In this document: one piece after another, positions 1 through 8,496 of the stretch
How positions within the stretch are numbered: position 1 is the first letter of the stretch
Layout of the letters: each line of letters begins with the position of its first letter
NCBI GenBank assembly: GCA_045805265.1
Contig: JBJMLO010000013.1
Span: 310,001-374,000, forward strand
From: JBJMLO01 sp045805265
Lineage (GTDB): Bacteria > Actinomycetota > UBA4738 > JACQTL01
DNA length: 64,000 nt
Direction of reading: 5' to 3'
Program-made: the position numbers and the translations under genes
The notes under the pieces: generated by a model
The model's input: only the letters and a program-made list of their open reading frames with translations
Told to the model about the DNA's origin: nothing
The model's database searches: none

Positions 1-132
1 GTGATCATGGGGTGCTACTGGCTCGGCCAGGCCATCGAGGACGCCCTGAATCCCCGCCTCAGGGTCGCGTACCTCTCGCCGAGGTCCTTCCGGCTCCGGC
101 CCCTGGTCGGCCGGGGGAGGGAGGCGTTGTGA
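1..132 (+). CDS. ABC transporter permease, DppC/OppC type (3' end only)
   Basis: The window opens inside this gene; only the last 43 codons and the TGA are visible. The visible end reads G-x-A-I-E-D-A-L-N-P-R-L-R, the usual C-terminal sequence of DppC/OppC inner-membrane permeases of peptide/nickel ABC importers, followed by a short basic tail. Its TGA (130-132) overlaps the GTG start of the next ATPase gene, so the two are translationally coupled. Two Opp-type ATPase genes directly downstream confirm the assignment. The family is clear; substrate cannot be told from this fragment, and the binding protein and first permease must lie left of the window. Confidence 0.85.
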   Translation: MIMGCYWLGQAIEDALNPRLRVAYLSPRSFRLRPLVGRGREAL

Positions 133-1109
133 CCCTGCTCAGTGTCCGGGGCCTCCACGTCTGGTTCGACCTTCCTGGAGATCGACGGCTCCATGCCGTG
201 CAGGACGTCGCCCTCGACATCGACCCCGGGGAGCGCATGGGCCTCGTAGGGGAATCGGGCTGCGGCAAGACCACCACGATCCTCGCCCTCATGGGGCTCC
301 TCCCCCCCACGGCCACCGTCGCCGGCGAGGTGCTCCTGGACGGACGCGACATCCTCGAAGGAGGGGAGGAGACGCTCCGGCCGCACCGCTGGAACGACAT
401 CGCCATGGTGTTCCAGGGAGCCATGAACGCGCTGAACCCGGTGAAGACCGTGGAGCGACAGATCATCGAGCCCATGGAGTTCCACCGCGTGGCGGAAGGC
501 CTCAATGCGAAGCGACAGGCCGGGGAGCTGCTCGAGATGGTGGGGATCTCGGCCCGCGCCGGCGGGCAGTACCCCCACGAGTTCTCGGGCGGGATGCGGC
601 AGCGCGCGGCCCTCGCGATGGCCCTGGCCTGCTCGCCGAAGATCCTGCTGGCGGACGAGCCCACGACGGCGCTGGACGTGATGGTTCAGGCGCAGATCCT
701 GGAGCTCCTGTCGACGCTCTCGGCGGAGCTCGGGCTGGCCCTCGTCCTGGTGACCCACGATCTGCCGGTCGTGGCCCAGGTGTGCGAGCGCGCCGCCGTC
801 ATGTACGCCGGGGAGATCGTCGAATCGGGACCCATGGACGACCTGTTCCATTCCCCGCGCCACCCCTACACCCGGCTCCTCTTCGCCGCGACACCGGACC
901 TGTACGGTGAGGAACGCGTGCTCTCCATCCCCGGCGCCCCGCCGACGCTCGATCAGGACATCGCCGCGTGTCCGTTCCACCCGAGGTGCGACAAGACGTT
1001 CGACCGCTGCCGGCGGGAGCGTCCAGAGTTGAAGGGCGTGGCCGCCGCCCACGAGGCGGCGTGCCACCTCAACGACGAGGTGTCGTGGAGCGGGAGCCGG
1101 ACCAGGTGA
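129..1109 (+). CDS. Peptide-type ABC importer ATPase, DppD/OppD family
   Basis: Cytoplasmic ATPase of a Dpp/Opp-type importer, 326 residues. Walker A is GESGCGKTTT, the signature is SGGMRQR, Walker B is ILLADEPTTALD and the switch histidine is in VTHDL. The C-terminal oligopeptide-transporter extension carries the CPFHPRC cysteine motif typical of OppD/DppD (4Fe-4S site in some members). The reading frame is open further upstream, but GTG 129 is chosen because it overlaps the permease stop as GTGA and has a GGGAGGGAGG ribosome site just before it. It overlaps the next ATPase gene in the same GTGA manner. Together with a CocE-like hydrolase downstream it forms a plus-strand import unit. Confidence 0.93.
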   Translation: MTLLSVRGLHVWFDLPGDRRLHAVQDVALDIDPGERMGLVGESGCGKTTTILALMGLLPPTATVAGEVLLDGRDILEGGEETLRPHRWNDIAMVFQGAMNALNPVKTVERQIIEPMEFHRVAEGLNAKRQAGELLEMVGISARAGGQYPHEFSGGMRQRAALAMALACSPKILLADEPTTALDVMVQAQILELLSTLSAELGLALVLVTHDLPVVAQVCERAAVMYAGEIVESGPMDDLFHSPRHPYTRLLFAATPDLYGEERVLSIPGAPPTLDQDIAACPFHPRCDKTFDRCRRERPELKGVAAAHEAACHLNDEVSWSGSRTR

Positions 1110-2260
1110 GTCGGGCCGAACGGACACCGGGCGAGCATCGTGACGCGAGCGCGGGGCCGGCGACGGCGACCGCCATCGGCAACACCACGGCGTGGCCGGC
1201 CGGCCCGCCACTCCTCGAGGTGGCCGACCTCCACACCCAGTATCCGGTCCGTCGCGGGCTGGTCGGGACGCTCTCCCGCAGACCGCGACGGGTCGTGCGG
1301 GCCGTCGACGGGATCTCCTTCAGCCTCCGCAAGGGGGAGATGGTCGCGCTCGTGGGAGAGTCGGGATGCGGCAAGACCACGACGGCGCAGACCGTCCTGC
1401 GGCTGGTCGAGCCGACCTCGGGGTCGATCCGCCTGAACGGCGCCGACATCACGAGACTTTCGCAACGCGAGCTGCGACCCCTCCGTCGCTCCATGCAGAT
1501 GATCTATCAGGATCCCTACGAGTCGCTCGACCCTCGGTTTCGCGTCCGGCAGGCGGTCGAGGAACCGATGCTCATCCATAGCGTCGGGAACCGGGCGGAC
1601 CGTCGGGAACGGATCGTCGCCGCGCTGAACCGAGCGGAGCTCTCGCCTCCCCATCTGTTCATGGACCGGTTCCCGCACGAGCTGTCCGGGGGCCAGCGTC
1701 AGCGTGTCGCGATCGCGGCGAGCCTCGTCCTGGATCCCGAGCTGCTGGTGGCGGATGAGCCGGTGTCGATGCTCGACGTCTCCGTCCGGGCGGGGGTCTT
1801 GACCCTCCTCGACGGGCTCAGACGCACGGGGAAGATGGGCGTCCTCATGATCACCCACGATCTCTCGACCGCGGCGCACTTCGCCGATCGCATCGCCGTC
1901 ATGTACCTCGGCAAGATCGTGGAGCTCGGCGCGGCCAGGCAGGTCATCCGTGACCCCCTGCACCCATACACGCGCGCGCTCCTCTCGGTCGTCCCGAAGC
2001 GCGATCCGCGCGATCGCTCGAAGCCCAGGATCCTGCAGGGGGAGACGCCCGATCCCATCACCATCCCGCGGGGATGCCGCTTCCATCCGCGGTGCCCGGT
2101 CGTCGCGTCGGGACGGGCGGCGCAGCTCGGGGAGGAGTCCCGCTGCCGGCAGGAGATCCCGCCGCTCGCGGAGCTCCGTCCCGGCCACTTCGTCGCGTGT
2201 CACGTGGCGGCCCGCACCCTCGGTCGTCCCGAGCACGAGGGCGAACTGGCGGACGGGTAG
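1106..2260 (+). CDS. Peptide-type ABC importer ATPase, DppF/OppF family
   Basis: Second ATPase of the importer, 384 residues from the chosen start. It has Walker A GESGCGKTTT, the Opp-specific YQDPYESLDPR segment, signature SGGQRQR, Walker B LLVADEPVSMLD and a CRFHPRCPV motif in the C-terminal extension. GTG 1106 forms a GTGA overlap with the preceding stop, like the junction before it; GTG 1085 is an in-frame alternative. The true family N-terminus begins near PLLEVADLHTQYPV, so either start leaves an unconserved leader of about 30-40 residues. DppD and DppF heterodimers power import of di- and oligopeptides or related amides; the real substrate here is unknown. Confidence 0.93.
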   Translation: MSRAERTPGEHRDASAGPATATAIGNTTAWPAGPPLLEVADLHTQYPVRRGLVGTLSRRPRRVVRAVDGISFSLRKGEMVALVGESGCGKTTTAQTVLRLVEPTSGSIRLNGADITRLSQRELRPLRRSMQMIYQDPYESLDPRFRVRQAVEEPMLIHSVGNRADRRERIVAALNRAELSPPHLFMDRFPHELSGGQRQRVAIAASLVLDPELLVADEPVSMLDVSVRAGVLTLLDGLRRTGKMGVLMITHDLSTAAHFADRIAVMYLGKIVELGAARQVIRDPLHPYTRALLSVVPKRDPRDRSKPRILQGETPDPITIPRGCRFHPRCPVVASGRAAQLGEESRCRQEIPPLAELRPGHFVACHVAARTLGRPEHEGELADG

Positions 2261-2271
2261 TCCTCGTGGGG

Positions 2272-4233
2272 ATGCGGATCGTCGAGAGCCGGATCCCGAT
2301 GTCCGACGGGGTCCATCTGGCGGCGACGCTGTTCCTGCCCGAGAGCGAACCCGAACCGGACGGATTCCCTGCCGTCCTCGAGTACCTCCCGTACCGCAAG
2401 GACGACGCGATGTTCGACCGCGACTACGACCTGTACTCCTACCTGGTGCCCCGCGGCTACGTGGGGGCGCGGGTCGACATCCGGGGCACCGGGGCAAGCG
2501 ACGGCGTCGTCCCCGAAGGCGAGTACACGGAACAGGAGCAGCTCGACGGGATGGAGGTGATCGCCTGGCTGGCGCGACAGCCGTGGTCGAACGGGAACAT
2601 CGGGATGTGGGGGATCTCCTGGGGTGGGTTCAACGCCATTCAGATGGCCATGCGCAGGCCCCCGGAGCTCAAGGCCATCGTCGCGCTCATGGCCACGGAG
2701 GAGCTGTTCCACGACGACATCCACTACATCGACGGGATCCTGCACGTCGACGAGTACGTGATCATGATCGACCTGCTGAATGCGCTCTCGCCTCCTCCGG
2801 AGTTCCCGATGGACGAGGCGTCCCTGGCGGCCCGTTTCGACCGCGAGCCCTGGGGCCTCTCGTGGATGAAGCAGCAGCGCGACGGGCCGTACTGGCGCAG
2901 GGCGTCTCTCCGGCCGCGGTACGACACCGTCGAGATCCCGGCGATGCTCATCGGGGGGTGGTTCGACGGCTACCGCGACAGCGTCCCGAGGATGGTGGAG
3001 CACCTCCGGCCGCCGGTGCGGGGGATCGTGGGGCCCTGGAATCACACGTTCCCGCACGACGCCACGCCCGGGCCAGCGATCGAGTGGCGAGCCGAGGCGG
3101 TCCGGTGGTGGGACCGGTGGCTGAAGGGCCGGGAGAACTGGGCCGGGGACGAACCGCCGCTCGCCGTGTACGTGTGCGACTGGCACCCCCCGGACCCCTC
3201 GCTCGCCGAGATTCCCGGGGAATGGCGATGGCTCGACGGATGGCCGCCAGCCGGGCTCCAGGAGCGGGAGCTTCGCCTCGGCCCGGACGGCGCGCTGGGA
3301 GGTGGGTCGCGGGAAGCGATCGAGCACCGTCTGGTGAACGTGCCCTCCGCAGGCGTCGAGGCCGGGTTCTGGTGGGGCGAGCTCACGCCGGATCAGACAC
3401 CCCTCGACCGGACCTCCCTCGTCTACGAGACGCCCCCGCTCTCGGAGGACCTCGTGGTGGTGGGCATGCCCCGAGCGGGGCTCGTGGCCTCCTCGGACGC
3501 TCCGCTCGCGCACTGGTTCTGTCGCCTGTGCGACGTCGCGCCCGACGGGACGTCGACGCTGGTCTCGGGCGGGGGGCTGAACGGGGCGCACCGCGACTCG
3601 CCGGCCGACCCCCGGCCGCTGCAACCGGGGCAGTGGTACCGGCTCACGGTGGACATGCGGTTCGCGGGATGGAGGTTTCCGGCGGGCCACCGCATCCGGC
3701 TCGCGGTCTCGAACTCGCTGTGGCCCATGATGTGGCCGACGCCTTCCCGGGTCACCACGCGACTCCGGGCGGGCGGGCCCGACGGCTCGTCGCTGGTGCT
3801 CCCCGTTCTCGAGGGGCCGCCTGCGCTTCCTCCCCGGGTGTTCGACCTCCCCGAGCCACGCCGACACGCGCCCGGGGTCGAGGCGGGCGGCGACGGCTTC
3901 CCGCAACCGTGGTCGGTCCGAGTCGAGGAGGACGGCACGAGGGTCGCCGAGTGGGAAGGCGAGCACCGGACGGTCCTTCCGTGGAGCACCCAGGTGGTCA
4001 AGGAGGCCATGCGCCACCGGGTGCACGACGACCATCCCGACCGCGCCTCGATGGACGGGGAGGCGGAGACCACGATCGAGCTCGAAGGACGCACGCTCGT
4101 GTGGCGCGCCCGGCTCGACCTGTCGAGCGACGCCACGCACTTCGAGTACCGCTTCCGGAGACAGCTCGAGGAAGACGGACGAACGGTGCGAGAGCGGGAG
4201 TGGCACGAGCGGATCCCGCGGGACCATCAGTGA
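2272..4233 (+). CDS. CocE/NonD-family alpha/beta hydrolase (S15-like)
   Basis: A 653-residue hydrolase of the cocaine-esterase/X-Pro dipeptidyl-peptidase class. The nucleophile elbow is in GISWGG, the acid loop is GGWFDGY and the catalytic histidine is in GPWNH. The N-terminal part begins with DGVHLAATLFLP, typical of the family. The last 200 or so residues form the PepX_C jelly-roll region (LRPGQWYRL-like and GHRIRLAVSNS segments). No signal peptide is evident, so it should act in the cytoplasm on imported esters, amides or acyl-peptides. ATG 2272 is used; GTG 2266 is equally possible. It starts only 11 nt after the ABC ATPase stop and looks like the last gene of that operon. Confidence 0.88.
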   Translation: MRIVESRIPMSDGVHLAATLFLPESEPEPDGFPAVLEYLPYRKDDAMFDRDYDLYSYLVPRGYVGARVDIRGTGASDGVVPEGEYTEQEQLDGMEVIAWLARQPWSNGNIGMWGISWGGFNAIQMAMRRPPELKAIVALMATEELFHDDIHYIDGILHVDEYVIMIDLLNALSPPPEFPMDEASLAARFDREPWGLSWMKQQRDGPYWRRASLRPRYDTVEIPAMLIGGWFDGYRDSVPRMVEHLRPPVRGIVGPWNHTFPHDATPGPAIEWRAEAVRWWDRWLKGRENWAGDEPPLAVYVCDWHPPDPSLAEIPGEWRWLDGWPPAGLQERELRLGPDGALGGGSREAIEHRLVNVPSAGVEAGFWWGELTPDQTPLDRTSLVYETPPLSEDLVVVGMPRAGLVASSDAPLAHWFCRLCDVAPDGTSTLVSGGGLNGAHRDSPADPRPLQPGQWYRLTVDMRFAGWRFPAGHRIRLAVSNSLWPMMWPTPSRVTTRLRAGGPDGSSLVLPVLEGPPALPPRVFDLPEPRRHAPGVEAGGDGFPQPWSVRVEEDGTRVAEWEGEHRTVLPWSTQVVKEAMRHRVHDDHPDRASMDGEAETTIELEGRTLVWRARLDLSSDATHFEYRFRRQLEEDGRTVREREWHERIPRDHQ

Positions 4234-4426
4234 GGACGTTGGTCCGAGAACAGCCCGGGGGAGAGCCGGGGAGCGGAGGGTGGCCCTACACGGCAGCGCC
4301 AAACCGCCGCAACCAAAATGGAGCGAGTGCGCAGCCGTGGGGGGCGCCGCCCGGAGCGACTGTAGGCGACCCCCCGGGCGACCCGCGCAACCTCTCAGCA
4401 GGGCGCCGGGATGTGACGGTCCCCGA

Positions 4427-5611
4427 TCAGATCACGAAGCTCGTCGGCGGATCACGCATCGTCAGGACCTCGCGGTCCACTCGGAAGTGGCTCAGGTCGT
4501 GATCCGTCCGGCCATCGATCGCGAGCTCTGCGGCAATCCTTCCGAACAGCGACGCGAACTTGAATCCGTGAGCCGCACCGAGGAGCAGGATGACGTTCGG
4601 GCACTCGGGGACCCGATCGATGACGAAGTCGCGGTCCGGCGGCATGGTGTACGTGCACGTTCGGAGGGAGAGGATCGGACCGGCGGCCTGGGGGAGATGA
4701 TCCTCCACGAAGGCCCGGACCCGACTCAAGGCCGCCGCGTCCGGCTTGGCGTCGAGCCGGGCTCGGGTCGTCGGTTCGCCACCGACGTCCTGGCCCGCCT
4801 TGGGCCCGGGCTCGCCGAACGCCGGGAAGCCGTAGAAGCTCGGGTCGTCCATCCAGATCCAGATCGGGAACCGGTCCGGCGAGAACCGTTGCGGGTCGGG
4901 AGCCCCGAAGTAGACCACCTGCTCCTTCGTGATCGTGAGCGGGAGCGGACGGACCCCCAGCATGCGCAGGACGTCGTTGGTCCACGAATCCGCGGCCAGG
5001 ACGAGCGTCTGGCACGTGATCCGGTCCGACGAGGTCGCCAGCTCGATCTCCCCACCCCGCGCGTCGATCGAGATGACGGGCGACCGATCACGGAGCTCGG
5101 CTTCGTGCTCGACGGCCAGGCGCCGATGCGCAGCGTTGCAGCGGGATGCGGCACACAGGCCGGCATCGGGCTGGAAGATGGCACGGACGTCATCGGTCAG
5201 CGTCCACTGCGGCCACCGCGCCATGACCGTTCCGGCGTCGAGCTCCTCGAACGGAACCCCGCACGAGCTCATGCTGCCGGTGTAGTCGTCCATGGGGATG
5301 GCGGCGTGCTCCGGCCACAGGTCCAGCCCCCCGGTCCGGATGACGAGCTGCTCGCCCGACTCGCGCTCGACCTCGTCCCACGCGTCATAGGCGTGGGACG
5401 TCAGCTCCACGTACCACGGCGTGTGGTACGAGCGACGGATGATCCTCGAATGGTCCTCCGAGGCGCCCCTGGCGTGCCCGAGCTCGAACTGTTCGAGCGC
5501 GACGACCTCGCCGGGCGTTCGCCGGGACAGCCAGTACGAAGCGGCGCTCCCGATCGCGCCGAGCCCGAGCACCGCGTACGTGAACTCCGTCCGCGACCTG
5601 GCCGCCGTCAC
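4427..5611 (-). CDS. FAD-dependent N-methyl amino acid oxidase (monomeric sarcosine oxidase family)
   Basis: A 394-residue flavoenzyme of the MSOX/N-methyltryptophan oxidase family, which oxidatively demethylates N-methyl amino acids to the free amine, formaldehyde and hydrogen peroxide. The FAD site GLGAIGSA is at the N-terminus. Cys319 sits in a TCTYTMPPD segment that matches the region of the covalent-flavin cysteine of MSOX (Cys315), followed by FVIDRVP. The C-terminal AHGFKFA loop also fits. The GTG start lies 1 nt after the stop of the methyltransferase gene, making this the last gene of a five-gene operon. Its presence beside a creatininase and a betaine-methyltransferase homologue suggests an N-methylated intermediate. 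Confidence 0.9.
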   Translation of the reverse strand: MTAARSRTEFTYAVLGLGAIGSAASYWLSRRTPGEVVALEQFELGHARGASEDHSRIIRRSYHTPWYVELTSHAYDAWDEVERESGEQLVIRTGGLDLWPEHAAIPMDDYTGSMSSCGVPFEELDAGTVMARWPQWTLTDDVRAIFQPDAGLCAASRCNAAHRRLAVEHEAELRDRSPVISIDARGGEIELATSSDRITCQTLVLAADSWTNDVLRMLGVRPLPLTITKEQVVYFGAPDPQRFSPDRFPIWIWMDDPSFYGFPAFGEPGPKAGQDVGGEPTTRARLDAKPDAAALSRVRAFVEDHLPQAAGPILSLRTCTYTMPPDRDFVIDRVPECPNVILLLGAAHGFKFASLFGRIAAELAIDGRTDHDLSHFRVDREVLTMRDPPTSFVI

Positions 5612-5612
5612 C

Positions 5613-6599
5613 TCACGCTGATTCGGCCGTGTGCCGGTAGTACTCGAACGCCGACATCGGGCGGTCGTAGTCGATCCGCCACTCCCCCTCCTCGCCCGGC
5701 AGCTTGCCGAGCGCTTGTGCCATGGCCTTCACGTGCGAAGCGACCGACCCGCAGCACGAGCCGATGTAGTTCACGCCCAGCTCGCGGGCCTTCACCGCGT
5801 ACGCCGCCATGGCCTGCCTCGGCAGCTGCAGCGGATCGAGCGCGAACGGGAACTCGGGCAGTGCCGTGAAGTCCGGGCCCTCCGGACCGGTCCGGTACGC
5901 CACCGGCTGGCTCGCGACGAACCCGGGCACGGCGCGGCGCATCTCCTCCAGGAGCGGAAGCGTCTGCTCCGGGCTCCTGAGGCAGTTGATCCCCACGACG
6001 TGAGCTCCCGCGTCCGAGAGCCTCCTCGCGCACTCGCCCGGAGGATCGCCCTCGTACGATCTGGGATCCCGCTCGTACGACATCGTCACGACGACCGGGA
6101 GCCCCGTCGGCAGCGCTCGCTCCACGGCGATCAGCGCCTCCCCCAGCCACGTGAACGTCTCGGCCACGACGAGGTCGATCCCGGCAGCCGTCTGGACCTC
6201 GAGCTGGCGGTCGAACAGCGACCGCACGTGGTCGGCGGATCGGGGATCCGATGGATCGTAGGCCCAGGTCAGGCTGAGGTTCCCCGCAACCAGGGCGTCG
6301 CCCTCGGACGCGACCTGCCGGGCCACCTCCACCGCCGACCGGTTGATTTCGTCCACCTTGCCGGCCAGCCCGACCGTCGCCAGCTTGTCCTCGCTGGCGT
6401 AGAACGTCAGGGCCTGCAGCACCTCCGCGCCGGCCCGCATGAACTCCCTGTGGAGCTGCGCCAGCGCATCCGGGTTCGTGATGCTGACCTCAGGCGTGAA
6501 CGGGCCGGCCCGCACGTACCCACGGCGTTCCAGCTCGAGGAGGTACCCACCGTCGCCCAGGACGGGCCCCTCCGCCAAGCGGTCCAGCAGGCCCTTCAT
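5613..6599 (-). CDS. Homocysteine S-methyltransferase family protein, BHMT-like
   Basis: A 328-residue TIM-barrel methyltransferase. The N-terminus (GDGGYLLELERRGYV) and the zinc-binding cysteines in INCLRSP and GSCCGS match the Hcy-binding family, closest by eye to betaine-homocysteine methyltransferase. Such enzymes transfer a methyl group from betaine or an S-methyl donor to homocysteine, giving methionine. The ATG overlaps the creatininase stop as ATGA. A much longer open frame extends upstream, but that part is only the shadow of the creatininase gene. The operon setting beside a sarcosine-oxidase-like enzyme suggests methylated-amine catabolism, but the methyl donor is unknown. Confidence 0.87.
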   Translation of the reverse strand: MKGLLDRLAEGPVLGDGGYLLELERRGYVRAGPFTPEVSITNPDALAQLHREFMRAGAEVLQALTFYASEDKLATVGLAGKVDEINRSAVEVARQVASEGDALVAGNLSLTWAYDPSDPRSADHVRSLFDRQLEVQTAAGIDLVVAETFTWLGEALIAVERALPTGLPVVVTMSYERDPRSYEGDPPGECARRLSDAGAHVVGINCLRSPEQTLPLLEEMRRAVPGFVASQPVAYRTGPEGPDFTALPEFPFALDPLQLPRQAMAAYAVKARELGVNYIGSCCGSVASHVKAMAQALGKLPGEEGEWRIDYDRPMSAFEYYRHTAESA

Positions 6600-7408
6600 C
6601 TCGGCCGTTCCGGCGCTCGGCGCTCTGGGACCGGCATGCCCCGGAGCTCCCGGATGTAGGAGACGCACTCGGCCACCGCGGCGTCGAGGAGGGCCTCGCC
6701 CTTGGCCCGGGTCGCCAGCGTGGGCCTGCCCTGGACCCCGGTCCGCGAGAACGACGACCACCACGGCATGAGCTTCAGCGGCCCGTCCGTCCAGTCGAAC
6801 CAGGCGTGGTCCGTCGCCGGATACGACTCCTCGTCCACGGCCAGGCCCATGTCCACGGCGCCGGGGTCGATCGCCAGATAGATCGACGTCTCGAGCTCGC
6901 AGGCGTGGGCCATGCCGCCGCGCTCGGAGTCGCGGACCTCCTCGATGGTTCGCAGCGCTTCGGGACTGTTCAGGTAGAACGCGGCCGCGGACAGGACCTC
7001 GGGGTGTTCGATCCCCACGAGTCGCGCGGCCATCTCCACGAGGTTCTGGTTGGACCCGTGGCCGTTCAGGTACAGCAGGCGCCGGAACCCGTGCCGCGCC
7101 AGCGACGAGCCCACGTCCACGAGGTACCGGGTGAACGTGTCCCACCCGATCGTGATCGGCCCCGGGAAGTCCATGTGATGCGGCGAGTACCCGTGCGGGA
7201 TCGGCGGGAGGAGCACGATCTCGTCGGGCGCCGCACCGGCGGCGCGGCGGCAGATCTCCTCGACGATCCGGAGGTCGGCGTCGATCGGAAGGTGATGCCC
7301 GTGGTCCTCCAGGGTGGCCACGGGGATCAGGCACACCCGGTCCTCGCCGGCGACGTCGGCCACCTCCGGCCAGGTCAGCCGACCGTACTGCAGCGGTGAC
7401 GTCCTCAC
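6596..7408 (-). CDS. Creatininase-family amidohydrolase
   Basis: A 270-residue member of the creatininase/MftE fold. All expected metal-site motifs are present: E-D-H-G-H-H-L-P with an Asp six residues later, the LNGHGSNQN motif and ACELETS near residue 175. Family members hydrolyse creatinine, formamidopyrimidines or peptides (MftE). GTG 7408 is chosen because it overlaps the C45 gene stop as GTGA; a longer in-frame extension to 7477 is only read-through of the upstream gene's region. No creatinase (M24 family) gene is nearby, so a complete creatinine pathway is not shown and another cyclic amide substrate is possible. Confidence 0.88.
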   Translation of the reverse strand: MRTSPLQYGRLTWPEVADVAGEDRVCLIPVATLEDHGHHLPIDADLRIVEEICRRAAGAAPDEIVLLPPIPHGYSPHHMDFPGPITIGWDTFTRYLVDVGSSLARHGFRRLLYLNGHGSNQNLVEMAARLVGIEHPEVLSAAAFYLNSPEALRTIEEVRDSERGGMAHACELETSIYLAIDPGAVDMGLAVDEESYPATDHAWFDWTDGPLKLMPWWSSFSRTGVQGRPTLATRAKGEALLDAAVAECVSYIRELRGMPVPERRAPERPR

Positions 7409-8496
7409 GCGGCGAACTCCCCGGTCAGATCGACCTCGGCGAATCCTCGCCGGCACGGAAGTCCCCCTGCCACCCACAGTCGCAACCGGCCCGGGTCGCA
7501 GGCCATCGCGAAGATGACGGCGTCGGCCTCCTCGCCCTCCCCGGGACGGGGATGCCGGCAGACGTGGTCCGGGTCGCCGCGGTGGGACGAGAGCACCGAG
7601 CGGACGTCCTCGGGGGTGCGCAACTCGCGCGTCGACAGCTCCTCGTCGACCGCCGCCAATCGGCCGGTGGTGCCGTCCCCCGGGGGGTCGGCGCCCGCGG
7701 CCAGCGCCGGGTCGAGGTAGTGGTTGGTGTGCCCGCCCGGGCCGGGCAGGACGGCGTGCCGCCGGGCCGAGGTCTCCACGGTGAGCGCGGCCCCGTCGGC
7801 GAAGACGAACAGGTGCGCGTAGCCACCGGCCCGGCCGTTCGGCGTCGCCCGGTCGACCGCGTGCTCGGGGCGCGTGGACTGCAACGCGGCGCGGGAAACG
7901 AAGACCCGGGGAATCCCCGCCCCGTCGTCACGTGCGGTCAACGACATGATGGCCTGGGCCGTCCCCGCCGCGTTGAGCCCGACGGCCGGGAGGAAGGCAG
8001 CCGCCGTCGGCGAGGCGAAGGCCGGGCCGTCATCCGGTACGGCCACGATGACGGCGCAGTTCGGCGAGTCGGCCGCGAACCACTGTTCGTCGTGCCCCAG
8101 CAGCATCCCCCCGCCGGCCGCGGCGGCAAACGCGGTGCACCGCTCGGGCGGGCCGGCGGCGACCGCCGCGCGCCGGGCCACCAGCTCTTCGAGCTCCTCG
8201 AACGCGTTCGCGGCGAACAGCTCCCACCAGGGGGCGGCGGCCCCCGCAGCCAGGCCGTCCAGCTCGCGCACGAGGTCCGGGTACGCGGCCGCCGCGGCCT
8301 CCCGGTACGGTCCGAGCAGGCCGGGCAGCGCCTCCGGCACGACCCCCCGACGGCCCATCCACCCCCCTGTCACGGCGAGGGACCGGTGAATCGCCGGGGC
8401 CAGCGCCTCGCCGACCGCGCGTCCGCGCTCCTCGGGGCCACCCCGCACCCGGACGACCGGCAGGCCGCCGGCGGTCTCGCCGCGCCACGCCGTCAC
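7405..8496 (-). CDS. C45-family acyltransferase/amidohydrolase (N-terminal-nucleophile type)
   Basis: A 363-residue protein resembling acyl-CoA:6-aminopenicillanic-acid acyltransferase and peptidase family C45. Cys120 in the ERCTAF context is the expected nucleophile exposed by self-cleavage, giving a small and a large subunit. Downstream motifs include GHDEQW, VGLNAAGTAQ and GGHTNHYLDP, the last typical of the family. C45 enzymes hydrolyse or transfer N-acyl groups on amino acids and small amides. GTG 8496 overlaps the M20-like gene stop as GTGA, and its own stop overlaps the creatininase start the same way. An N-acyl amino acid or acyl-amide substrate would fit the neighbours. Confidence 0.85.
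   Translation of the reverse strand: MTAWRGETAGGLPVVRVRGGPEERGRAVGEALAPAIHRSLAVTGGWMGRRGVVPEALPGLLGPYREAAAAAYPDLVRELDGLAAGAAAPWWELFAANAFEELEELVARRAAVAAGPPERCTAFAAAAGGGMLLGHDEQWFAADSPNCAVIVAVPDDGPAFASPTAAAFLPAVGLNAAGTAQAIMSLTARDDGAGIPRVFVSRAALQSTRPEHAVDRATPNGRAGGYAHLFVFADGAALTVETSARRHAVLPGPGGHTNHYLDPALAAGADPPGDGTTGRLAAVDEELSTRELRTPEDVRSVLSSHRGDPDHVCRHPRPGEGEEADAVIFAMACDPGRLRLWVAGGLPCRRGFAEVDLTGEFAA

Noticed and set aside
2200..4302. 700-codon open frame on the minus strand opposite the CocE-like hydrolase gene
   Set aside because: It is the antisense shadow of a strongly supported hydrolase gene; high third-position G+C removes stops. Its translation is Arg/Pro/His-rich with no recognisable motif. 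The same holds for long antisense frames at 18,092-20,332, 55,190-57,604 and 59,074-61,380.
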